From Buxus sempervirens (taxonomy: Eukaryota; Streptophyta; Magnoliopsida; Buxales; Buxaceae): 64,000 nucleotides of DNA. The notes under the pieces were generated by a model. That model worked only from the letters and a program-made list of their open reading frames with translations, made no database searches and was not told where the DNA came from. Location: NCBI GenBank assembly GCA_947561395.2, contig OX387184.1, forward strand, positions 10,706,205 to 10,770,204, written 5' to 3'. Both the position numbers and the translations under genes were made by a program. Shown in pieces: positions 12,901 through 24,900 of this stretch; positions within the stretch are counted from its first letter, which is position 1; every line of letters starts with the position of its first letter.

Positions 12901-15900
12901 CCTTGGCTCTTTGTAGGAGACTTCAATGTGTATAGATTCTCCCATGAGTCAAATAATGGTGGGCATCGAGTCACTAGAAGTATGAGGGATTTTTCTCATT
13001 GGATCCAGTGGAATGAGCTAATTGATTATCCTCTGCAGGGTGGGCAGTTCACATGGTCTAATATCCAAATTCCGCCGCTTTGCTCCAGGTTCGATAGATG
13101 TCTAGCTTCGGGCTCCTGGGATAATTGTTTTATGCCAATTGCCCAAATGATTCTTCCCAGACCAATTTCTGATCATTCCCCAATCCTAGTGTCTAATGAA
13201 CCAAGGCTCATTGGTCCTTCTCCATTCCGTTTTGAAAATATGTGGCTCTCCCACCCTTCTTTCCAGAACCTTATGCAAGGGTGGTGGAGTGAAGGAAGAA
13301 ATGTAGTATCGGGGTGGGCAGGGTTCAGATTCATGGGGTGTCTTCGAAAGGTCAAGAATAAAATAAAGGGGTGGAATAAGGAAACTTTTGGAAGGGTGGA
13401 GATTCAAAAAAAGGCAGCATTGGATGAAATAGCCGAGTTGGACCTTAAGGAGGGGAGTGGGGATTGGGGGCCGCATGATAGGGAAAGAAGATTGGAGGTT
13501 AAAGCTTCTTTGGAAAGGATTTTGAAATATGAGGAAATACACGGGAGACAAGTAAAAAATAAGATGGTTAAAGGAGTGAGATGGGAATGCAACATTTTTC
13601 CATAGAATGGCGAATGGGAGAAGAATAAAAAATACAATTATGAGGTTGGAGGTGGATGGGAGAAGTATTGAGGATAGTGAGGAAATTGCTCAATTCCTGT
13701 GTCAATATTATGTGGATCTTTATAAGTCGAAACAAGATTTACGTTTCAGTTTAAAGGATAGAGACCAATCAAAGGTGTGTGAGGGGATGAAAGGGTGGAT
13801 TGAAAGAGATTTTGAGATGGAGGAGATTAAGCATTATGGGAGATGGAAGGGGATAAGGCGCCAAGACTCGATGGATTTACAATTGAATTCTTCAAATATA
13901 ATTGGGAGATTGTCAAGGATGATTTGTTTAAGGTGCTCCAGGAGTTTTACAGGAATGGCATAATCCATAAGGCCACAAATGCGACATTCCTTGTCCTAAT
14001 TCCAAAGAAAGTAGGGGCTATAGGGATCAAGGATTTTAGGCCTACAAGTCTGACCACTAGTGTTTATAAGATCATAGCAAAGGTTTTGTCGGTTAGGCTG
14101 AAGAAGGTGTTGCCTAAGATCATCTCTGTAAATCAAAGTGCTTTTGTAGAGGGTCGCCAAATCATGGATTGTGCGTTAATTGCAAATGAATGTGTGGTAA
14201 GTCGGAAGAGGTCCAGAGAGCCAGGAGTAGTGTGTAAACTGGACATTGAAAAGACATATGATAAAGTGGAGCAGGCCTTCATAGATTCAGTTTTGAAATG
14301 GAAAGGTTTTGGTGAAAAGTGGAGAAGGTGGATTCGAGGGTGCCTAAGAAATACCCAATTTTCTATTTTGGTAAATGGAGTCGCGAGAGGGTTTTTTCCT
14401 TCCTCTAGGGGTATCCGGCAGGGGGATCCACTGTCCCCCTTCTTATTTACTTTGGTTGTTGAGGTGTTGCATAGCTTTTTTTTATGACCAGTCAGAGTTG
14501 GGGATTGATCAAAGGTTTTAAGGTCGGAAGAGATGAGGTAACAGTGTCCCATCTTCAGTTTGCGGATGATACATTGGTTTTTTTGGAAGCTTCTAAGGAC
14601 CAAATGATTTGGTTGAAGAGCAGATTGCATACTTTCCACATGATATCAGGGCTGAAAGTCAATTGGGAGAAGAGTTCCATAGTTGGTTTGAATTTAGCGG
14701 AAGAAGACTCTCTTTCTCTTAGTTGGATCTTAGGGTGTCAGGTGGGTGTTTGGCCGATGTCGTATCTGGGTCTCCCTCTTGGTGCGTCCCCTTGTAATGT
14801 CAGTTTCTGGGAGCCAGTCATTGAGAGAGTGGAGAAGAGACTGGCACTTTGGAAGAAGAATTATTTATCTTTGGGGGGTAGGATGATCCTAATCAAGGCT
14901 GTGTTTGCAAATCTTCCGGTTTATTTCATGTCTTTGTTTAGGATGCTTAGGAGAGTTGTGGACATCATTGAGAAAGCACAAAGGGATTTTCTTTGGGAGG
15001 GTGGGGGGAAAAAGGAAGACTCATTTAGTAAGGTGGGATAAGGTGTGCTTGCCAAAGGAAAAGGGAGGGATTGGGGTGGGAATGATGGCCCATCGAAACT
15101 CCTCTCTTCTAGCAAAATGGCTGTGGTGTTTCAGTACAGATAAGGAAAGTTTGTGGCACCAAGTGATTACAAGCAAGTACGGAAGTGATGATAATGGATG
15201 GTTCATTAACTTGAGGGCACGACCTCCAGGAAATTGCCCGTGGAAGGCCATCATGAAAATCGCACCTTTGTTTTACCCGCATATTAGGCTTAGCGTTGAA
15301 TCCGGTTCCTAATTCGTTTTTGGCTTGATCTATGGTGGGGCAATCAGCCGTTATCTATCCAGTTTCCCCTATTATTCTCACTTACTCTCCTTCCTAATAC
15401 TTCGGTGGCTGATACTATGCTTTGGTCTTCTTCTGGTTTCTCTTGGAATCTTCCATTTCGGAGGAATCTTCGTCCTTCTTAATTGGAAGAGATATCTCAG
15501 CTCATTGATGGTTTAAAGGATGTAATTCTTGATCCCCTAGGTTCTGATCGAGTATTTTGGTCCCTTTCATCCAATATAATGTTTTCTTGCAAATCTTTCT
15601 TTAACTCCGTTTCACAGGGTTCATCAATCCCTACAGTATCCTTTCCGGTTCATCAACTATGGAAGCCTAAGGTTTCTCTTAAAATTAAGGCCTTTTTATG
15701 GACTGCCATTTTATACAGGATAAACACGGCTGATCTAATTCAAAGAAGATGGAGATGGATTGTTTTATCCCCGCATGTTTGCATATTGTGTAAGGAGGCT
15801 GGAGAGAGCATAGACCATTTATTTGTCCAGTGTCAGTTTGCCAATACTATTTGGATGCGGTTGTTGGGGATGATAGGAGTCTCTTGGGTGTTACCAAAAA

Positions 15901-18900
15901 CTTTGAATGCATGGTTTTTACAATGGTGTATTAGGGGCTTGGGTAAGAGGGGTAGGTTGATGTATGATTCGTTGTTCCATGCAGTTGTTTGATTTAGGGT
16001 TGGCAACGGGTCGAATACGGTATGGATCTGCCATGGATCTATATCTCATATCCGAATTTGGGATTTTCGGATTGGATTCGGATATATATCCGACCCATTG
16101 CAAGCCCTAGTTTGATTTATATGGTTGGAGCGTAACAGTAGGATTTTCAGGGATACACAGCTATCGGTTGACCAGGTTTTTGATTTCATATTGATTGCTG
16201 TGGCATCATGGGCTTCGGTTCTTCCTGAATTCAAAGGGTTATGACCTACAAAGATTGTGAAGGATTGGAAAAAATGGTGCTTCGAGTCTATTATTGTGGA
16301 GGATGTCACGACGGGAGGGATGGTCCTTGACATGATTTAGGAGAATGACTGTGTATTATGACTTTGGTCTGAAGCTGAATGGCTTGTTCAGCTTTGGATT
16401 AAGGGGTCTTGACTCTTGAGGGGGGGCTACTGTGGTTCTTAGTTGCATAGTGGAATGACATTGTTTTTTTTGGGTTTTTGGGGCTGCTGGGGTTGTGAGG
16501 AATGTGTAGAGAGTTTTTTGTGTTTTTGTGCTGTTGCGCTTCTGATTGTATGCTTTATACCTTTTGCTCTTTCATACACACACACACACACATATAATAT
16601 ACACATACATTATTCATCAAAAAAAAAATTTGCTCCTAAATTTTAACTTATGGTGAAATTCTAATTTTATATGTACACACACACACACAAATGTATATAT
16701 GTAATGTTGAATTTTATATATTGTGAGAGCCTCATGCCATAAAAGATTTGGAATATTGAGGAGTAACCTCAATAAGAGTTAAGGTAAAGAAAAGGAGTTT
16801 GAGTTGTTTGCCTTTGTAAAGCTGAGACCAAGGTTAGGTTTGCTAGAAGTTGTGGAGGGTTGCATATGAACGATATAAGAAAGCAAGAGGAAGACCAATA
16901 TTGAACATTGTGAAAGGAAATAGGAGACCAAATGCCTTAGATAGAGATGTTAAAAAATGAATTAAATATACATAAGCTGACTGAAGATTTGACAGCTTGG
17001 GATGATGGAATGGGTTATGTTGTCAAACTCAACTAGGTGGAATAGGGTGTTGTGTTCTTGTTATAGTTTCATAGCATAAAATTTGGCATATCCTGTGAGC
17101 CATGTAACAAAGTGAGTTACTTGTTATGGTATTGAATCTATTAGAGCAAAGTGTGGTTAATGAACTTTGAGATGAGTTTGGGAATTTACTTTTTAACATG
17201 TGATGAAATTGCAACTCTCGTTTAGCACCTTTAGTAAAATGGGTGGTGACCTTTAATTGTTCTCTTTGTAATTTCTAGTTGTGAGTATTTTTTATATAGC
17301 CTTGGAAAAAAAAAAACCAACTCTCTTTTGCTTCTTGCTGAAGTGAATGTTGAAAAATTGGCATAGCCCCTACAAGGATTTGCTTTTTGAACCTTTATGC
17401 CAACAAAATATTTTCCCATCATTAGGTCATAAGAGATAATGCTATCAGTGTGGGCGCGCATGTGTGCATGCATGTTTCTGATGTGCGTGTTTATGTTTTT
17501 GTTTCTGTATCTCCCTCTTTGTATATCTCTCTAACTCTCTTAATATTTGTCCTAGTAAGTGAATTTCTATGTTAAATCTAATAATAATGCATCTCTTTTT
17601 AAATTTTATTTGATATAATATTTTTGCTTCAATCCAAGTAGAAACTTGTAGCTACAGTTTTGAGAGCAACCTCTCTCTCCTTTTTTTTCTTTTAAAAAAA
17701 GGCCACTAACTCATTTCACTTTCTGTATTGAAGTATATCTTTCCTTTTGTGTATTGATGATTGAAAAAAAAATTTAGTAAGAAATGTATTGCAAGCGACG
17801 ATGCTTTCTTTTTGTACATGGAAAGCTTTATCAGCCACCTCTCCTTGCTTAAATGCTAGGATATCAGGTTGGTATTTGGTGGTCATCCTTTCTCTTGTTC
17901 CTGATAGGCTGAGGCTACAAAAGATTATACTCTCATCCTCCTTAGACGTTTAATGCATTTGACCTAGGAAGTTATATTTGGTTCTTGATGATTTGTTTCA
18001 TCCTGTGATGACTATAGACGATCCACACTTCTTATGGTTCCAATTCTCTCGTATTACTCAATCTGCCCATTTAAAATGAGATCCCCTCTATGGCTATCTT
18101 GCTGAATTTTGCCACCTTGTTGTTTGTCATTTACCAATAATATGTGTTATTTTTAGTGCACAGGATTGCTGGAAAACTCCATTATGTCTGTTGTGTTTTC
18201 AGTTGCATGCATAAGAATGTCGGTGTCCACCCTAATCCATAATTTTGCCTTCACCCAATTTTATTGATAAGACCTTTCAACTTAGTTTAGGCTTCCTCTC
18301 ATTCCATCTTCTCCTTGTGAGTCTAGACTGTATGTTGGAAACAAGGTTTTAAGTTTCGGTGCTGTTGGGCGTGCCCCCAAAATGCCGACGATTCACAGGA
18401 AAACTGATTTTTTGGTGAATCGAGCGAAATTTTTATCCTTATTTTTTGGGTCCAAAATGATAGATTTACAACAAAAATATGTTAAATAATTGCATTTACA
18501 TGTGCAATTGCACTTAAATTACCACAAGTATCAGTTATATACTTCAAAAAATCATGCAAATACAATGTGACATGTAAATGTAATGATCGGGCCCATCGGG
18601 GTGATTCTGTGCGCTGTGTTTAAATCAAAAATGACAAAGATGATCCAAATTTTAAATTAAGCTGAAACAACAATATATAAAGTAAAAAACACACAATCAT
18701 ACCGTCAAATCAGTAATGAAATGAATGACGCGGCTCAAACCCTGCTCTCTCGCCAATAAAGTGACTGTAACGCTTCCATCCCATCCAAAATCTGTACTCT
18801 CTCTGATATGAACGGACATGCTGCTTGTACTCCTCTTGTGTCATGTGAGCCATGATACCAACTGGAGGAAAATCGTCATAATAGTAGCAGGGATTTAGGT

Positions 18901-21900
18901 ACAGGCATAGCATAATAACCGTACGGATATGGGTTCATTGGAAAGATCCAAAATGGATCAGATGTCTGCATGTGTGCTCCAGGATATCCGTATGATGTAC
19001 TGTAAGTGCTACTATCTGATGAATCTGCTAGCCCAAGTTGTTGAGGATAGTAGACTGGATAGTGTCCCTGGCTCAGCTGTGGTGGATAGTGAGGATACTG
19101 CTCTCCATAAGAACTCGATGATCCTCCAACATCTAAAGATCCAAAATTCTGTGCTATGGAGGACGAGTCATCGTGAATCCTTGTATGTTGTCTTTCCTTG
19201 CCTTTCCTCCTCTGAAAGGAATATGCCTCACTCTCATCGCGACCTCTACCTCTGTGGTCAGTATCCTGTGTGGCAGGATGGAAAGTTGCCTCTCCAGTAA
19301 AAGGGTTCAACCCCGGGCCACTGGTGCCAACACCACCATAACTACCACTAGTACCACCATCTCCATCATCATCATCTGAAAATCCGGACTCATCCTCCTC
19401 ATTTGTCTCCTCCTTCTCTGATGATGAAACATGCCTACGGATTGGGACTGGGGCTGATGTTGTCGCAATAGTGGAGGAAGGAACAACTCTGACGTATCTA
19501 TCCAGTGAATCTCTGCTAAGCTCCCCCCTCTCCTCCTCCATAGTTGCGTCCACATCGATGCCCAACTCTGCTGCAGCGTGTGCAATGACTGGGCTAGGAC
19601 TACCATCAGGCTGATCCATCTCAACACATCTAACCCACTCTGCATATGGATCCTCGTCATCGACTTCATTACTGAATAACATATCCAAAGGATCCTTCAC
19701 AGTCGTGGCGATGATGCTGTGCTCTATCTCTAATTGTCTTGTCCTCAGCTTCATGTTATAATGGCAAAAGACCAACTTCTGTAACCTCTGATAAGCTAGC
19801 CGGTTCCTCTGTTTCGTGTGTATGAGTGCGAACGTACTCCAATTGTGCTCACAAGCAGAGAAGGATGCTGTCTTAGCTAATATTCGACATGCTAGCTTCC
19901 TTAGTGTGGGGGCACTTGTGCCATACATCGCCCACCATTCACCTAGATTTACAAATAGAAACTATTAACATTTATTTAGAAATTAGAAATTTAAAATATT
20001 AATATTCATAATCCCTTGTCACTTACACGACATCATCGTCGCCGATACAATCGCCGTAGTCAACCCGAACGCGCCCATTGCATCTCTAAATTGTATCAGC
20101 TGGTAGTGGAATAATTTGAAAGGGTCAGTACTTAATATAACTATTAAGAAGAAGTGATATCCATAACATAAGTCAAGTTAAATGCTACGGCCTCTACCTC
20201 GTTTCCAAATTCCCTAATTGATTCTGAATGGGGGTCTAACTTTATGAAAACCTCGTGGACACAAGCGCAGAGGTCGCTACGTGCGCCAAGATTATCCTTA
20301 TAATGATATTTTGGATTCAAATAATACGCTACATTGACGATTACAAGTCAATGCAATGTGCAGCACAGGATGCCCAATACAGGTTATACTGCTTCTTTAA
20401 TGTCTCGCTGGCTTTCTTGAATGCACTGGCACTGTCTGTCATAAATTTGAACCACATTCTCAGGGCCAATCTCCTCTATAACCCTCTCCAATGAGCCAGT
20501 AATATAGGGCGCATCCTTGATATTGTGTGATGCATCAACAGATCTCAAGAATACTGCCCTGCCTCTACAATACACCATGAAATTGATGATGGATAATTTA
20601 GTAGGACCTGTCCATCCATCAAATGATTGTAACTCTAAAATGCTGCCAATGGGGTTCAGGGATGCGATAAACTCTCTCATCTCTACCTCCTCTTGATCCA
20701 AGTACATACCCGTAATCTCCCGTGGCGTAGAAGGCAAGACTCCCTGACCCGACTCTTGGATAACATCGACCATGTTCTTGAAATGGGGGCTCCCTGCTAC
20801 ATTCGCTGGAATGTGATTGAAGATAAAAAAATTTGGATATGAATTTTCGGATTTAATAATTGCTAAAAAATAAATTTTTTATGCAAAAAATAAAACGCTG
20901 ACACCCATCCGTAGATCGGGTGTCGGACTACAACATACCATGAAATCAAGTCATTTTATAAGCTGTAGATCAACAAAAATTGAAAAAAAAAACGAATTAA
21001 AATATCATACCTAATGTGAGCGATGAAAAACGGTTTCAATCTCCTCTAAATCCACACAAATCAGTCTCAATTCACTCTAATCATGTAGAGTGATGAAAAA
21101 CGCATGAAACAAAGGATTAAATCCACACAAATCGCACACAAAAACCCCTGGTATAGGCCTATTTGTCGTCTCCCTGAAAACCCCCTTCGTCAGTCGATTT
21201 GGGCGAAATTTCGCCCAAATCGATCGAAATTTCTTTTAAAGTCGCTCGCACACATGCACAGGCACACGTGCGAGCGATTGGAACTTTAAAAAAAAAATCG
21301 CTAGGGAAATTACCCTAGCGATTTCCCCCAGCGAAACGCATCGCCGGGGCAAAAAAATCGAAATCTTAAAACCTTGGTTGGAAACAGTGGTTCATATTTT
21401 GGGTCCGAGGGGGGGAGGGACCTAAGGGGCCTTGTCTCTCCCTTGTGCTGAGGAACGAGTTGGACGCGCAGTGAACGATACGGTAAAGGGTATTTTAGGG
21501 ATCTCAGAAATACCAGGTTTAGGGTTGGTATATATATGCGTATATAACCCTAATTTATTTTTCTTCATTGTGGAAATTTTGCCGTATACAGTGGACGTAG
21601 GCACATTGCCAAACCACTTTAAATTTGCGTGTTCTTCTTCTTCTTCTTCTCTATTTCTTTGCTATTCACGTTGCAAGATTCTCAACACTGTAGGTTAGCA
21701 AGTGCCACCTCTGGCCAGATCTTCTTATGCATCCATAATGGCCTCATGACCATCTTGCCGGCTTTTTGTGTGCATATTTTTTTTTTATCAGTAATGACAA
21801 TAGTATTAAAACATGAGGATATGTAAGAGTACACTGGAGCTAATGCATCTCATGAGATATGGGATGTGTTCATTTAGATAAACATAAAAACATAAACCAA

Positions 21901-24900
21901 ATCGACCTCCACTAAATACCACTCTCTCACTCTAACATCAATCCCCAATTTATTACAATATATTCCATCCCATAGCCATCAAACTCTAGGCATAATGAAG
22001 ACCAAAATGCTGCACAGGCCAATAGCAAGATTGGTGGCTTCAGTCGGGAAGGAACGTAGATTCGTTGTTGGGAATAGTGTCAAGATTTGCTTCTGGGATG
22101 ATCTATGGATTGGAGATTACCATTTAAAAGACAGATTTCCCACCATTTACAGCATTTGTAGAAATCAGCAAGCATCTATTTGCAAGGTTTTAATGAGTTC
22201 TGTGGCTAGAAATGTTTGGAAAATTGAGCGTAGAAGAAATTTGTTTGATTGGGAGGTCAACAAGTATGAAGAGCTGATGCAAGAACTTTATAGTATCCAG
22301 ATGGATTGAGAAGATGATAGATTATGGACTAGGGATAAATCTGGTGCATTTTTGGTGAAATCAGCATTCCAACCCTCGGTTTCTTAAGGACGGGTGTTTC
22401 CGGCTACTAAAGTGATATGGGTAAACAAAGTTCCAAGCAAAGTGGCTTTTTTCCTTTGGGCAGCAGCTCTTGATAGTATCCGAACGGTGGACCATTTGAG
22501 AAGGAGAAAATGGCAAACCCCGAGATTTATCATGTGCTAAGAGGAGGAAAAATCAGCGGTGCCCTTACTTGTTCATTGCAAAGTTGCTGACATGATATGG
22601 AATATGATTCAAAGAAGGCTTGAAATTTCTTGGGTGCAGTCAGGAGATTTAAGAATGGCATTGGAGGCATGGGGATGCAAGGATGGCAAATCTCTTAGGG
22701 ATCTGATCTGGAATATAGCACCGGCAGCCATCTTGTGGGTGATATGGGGTGAGAGTAATTGAAGAATATTCAAGGAAATGGAAAGGAATTGCACATACTT
22801 GGTTCGACGGTATTTAGGTTAATGTATAGATGGATGGAGGAATGTCCTATAATGGCTAATGTTCTCCTGGAAGACTTTCTGTGGGTGGTGTTCTTCTTGT
22901 GTAGACGTAGGGCTTTTCTGAACCCATTCCTCATGGGTTAATCTACTTGTATTGTTTTCTCTAAGCTTTAGATATAACATTCTTCATTACTCATAAATAA
23001 ATAAAAAAACCAGATTTTCAAAAAAATAAAAAAACCTACTCCTGTTGGCTTTATTAGCTGGTCCAGGTTATATTTGTTTTGGGTACACAATACTTTGTAG
23101 TTTATATCTACTTTCATTAATGAATTATGATTACCGATAAAACAAAAAAAGAGAGTTTGTATTGGACCTACACGGCTACACCAAATGTCAGATTATCCTC
23201 CCTAGTCTTCTCCCTTATTCAGTTTTTGCTCTTTGATAATCCACAATATCTTTAACCTTCAATTTATGCTCTTGTATGACGGAAAAGGGTTAAGTTGCGT
23301 TACAAATGATGCTTGAAGCTACTCCTTGGCTCCCATGTCTCTCTCTGTGAATACTCCCTTGCCACAACAGCATGGAATAAAGCTTTACTTGGGTAGTGGC
23401 TGTGGCGTTTCAGCGTAGAGAACGATAGTTTATGGTCAAAACTCAAAAAGTTGTATAAATAACTATGGTCAGCATGAGAACAGTTGGGAAACAAACCCTA
23501 GTATAAGGGTACAAAACACTAGGATTTGGAAAGCCATTAATGAATTATTTGATTCTTTTATTCCTTACTTCACTTTAGCATAGGGATCAGAACTATAGTC
23601 TGATTCGAGCTTTTCGTTTGTTGTTGGGAATTAGATTTTTATTTGGCTTAGGATACCACTCATCTAACATTTGGAAGCCATAGTGATCTATGTATTATAA
23701 TGTTCACCAATCAATTTGCGTTGAATCTTCCATTTGGATGTGACTTGAGGCTTGATGACATTGACAAATTTGCATCTCTATCTTCTATGCTCAGACCACA
23801 GTGTCACACAATGTCCTAACTTAAACACTTTCTTTTAGAAAAATTGGGGGACTCGGCATTCTGCCATCAAAGCTTTCATTTGGACTACGATGTTATATAG
23901 GTTTAACCAAGGTTTACAGAATTTCGGTTTTTATGCCCCCAGCGATGCGTTTTGTTGAGGGAAATCGTCAATTTGCATCATTGGCGAAACGGACCGAAAT
24001 TTCGAGCGAAACGGACCGAAACAGGCGAAACAGAGAAAAAAATGTAAATTGTTTTTAGCGAAACGGGCGGCGTGCCGTCGAAATTTCGCCGAAATCCAAA
24101 AAAACATAATTTTTTTATTTTTTTTGCCCATTAAAAATTTTCCGGCGTTTCGGCGGCACGCCCAGCGGCACCGAAACTTAAAACCTTGGGTTTAACAATT
24201 ATCATTCCCTTGAGAGAAAGTAATGCCATAACTTTATTACCTTGGCTGTGTTTCATTTATGGAGGAAAAAAAGAGTTGATGGATCATCCATTTATACCTT
24301 ATCCTTTTTGTGCAACATGTGGCATTTTTCTTGCTAATATGGTTGGTGAAGACTGGATCCTTCTAGGGGGTTATTAGATCTCACACTTATAGAGGCGCTT
24401 TTCTTTGCTAGGGAAGAAAATATTATTGGTGTATAGATATAGTTCAGGTCCTTTTGCTATTTTATGGTTGCTATGGCTAAAGAGCAACAGAAGATATTCC
24501 AGGATGAGAGAACATTAAGGCAAGCAATATTGGGTTCCATTTGGTGATGGGTTCTTCTTGAGTGAGCTTCTTGATAGTGTTTAGGGTGTATCTATGCTAG
24601 ACATTTCTGGGGTTGCACATGCCGTACACAACATCAATATCAAAGTGGGATCCTCCAAGTAGGAAGGTGCTATTAAAAAATAGTTTTGACGGCTCATCCT
24701 TGAGTAATCGAGGACCATTTAGGAGTTTGAGGTGCTTTAATGGACCATATGGGCATAACATTGAATGCCTTTTATAGGTCCTATTGTTAGCTCAAACTCC
24801 ATTGTTTTAGAGTTTCTTCCCTCCTTGATTGCTCTTAGAGTGGTAGTTTTCAGACAATACCATAACATGTCGGTGGAGGCGACTCAAGCATGATTTTCTC

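Larger units (their letters stand above)
9770..16630 (+). mobile_element. Nearly full-length L1-type LINE without RNase H
   Basis: 5' UTR, ORF1 (9830-12502), ORF2 with endonuclease, reverse transcriptase and zf-RVT (12499-about 16340), 3' UTR, a (CA)n tract and a cattattcatcaaaaaaaaa tail. Sense to TOR. It shares its ORF1 and ORF2 layout with the 32.8-39.9 kb LINE but lacks that copy's C-terminal RNase H. It is decayed by several frameshifts and stops and interrupted by a hAT MITE at 15995-16109. The 5' boundary is approximate. Confidence 0.93.
18342..21376 (-). mobile_element. 3.0-kb hAT transposon with both ends, decayed
   Basis: Exact 8-bp target duplication GTTGGAAA at 18334-18341 and 21377-21384. 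Inverted ends CAAGGTTTTAAGTTTCGG (left) and CAAGGTTTTAAGATTTCG (right). The minus strand encodes a BED/DUF659-type plant hAT transposase remnant (18712-20840). The 5' subterminal region (21194-21324) has three strong inverted repeats. The zinc-finger BED part is missing, so the copy is internally deleted or its first exon is lost. Insertion is antisense to TOR. Confidence 0.94.

Noticed and set aside
12499-13605. 368-codon endonuclease-like ORF as a host DNA repair gene
   Set aside because: It is the APE domain of LINE ORF2, followed by broken reverse transcriptase and preceded by LINE ORF1.
18876-19928. 350-codon acidic, Ser/Tyr/Pro-rich ORF as a host transcription factor
   Set aside because: Its start is the hAT dimerisation block and it lies between inverted ends with an 8-bp duplication, so it is a transposase C-terminus.
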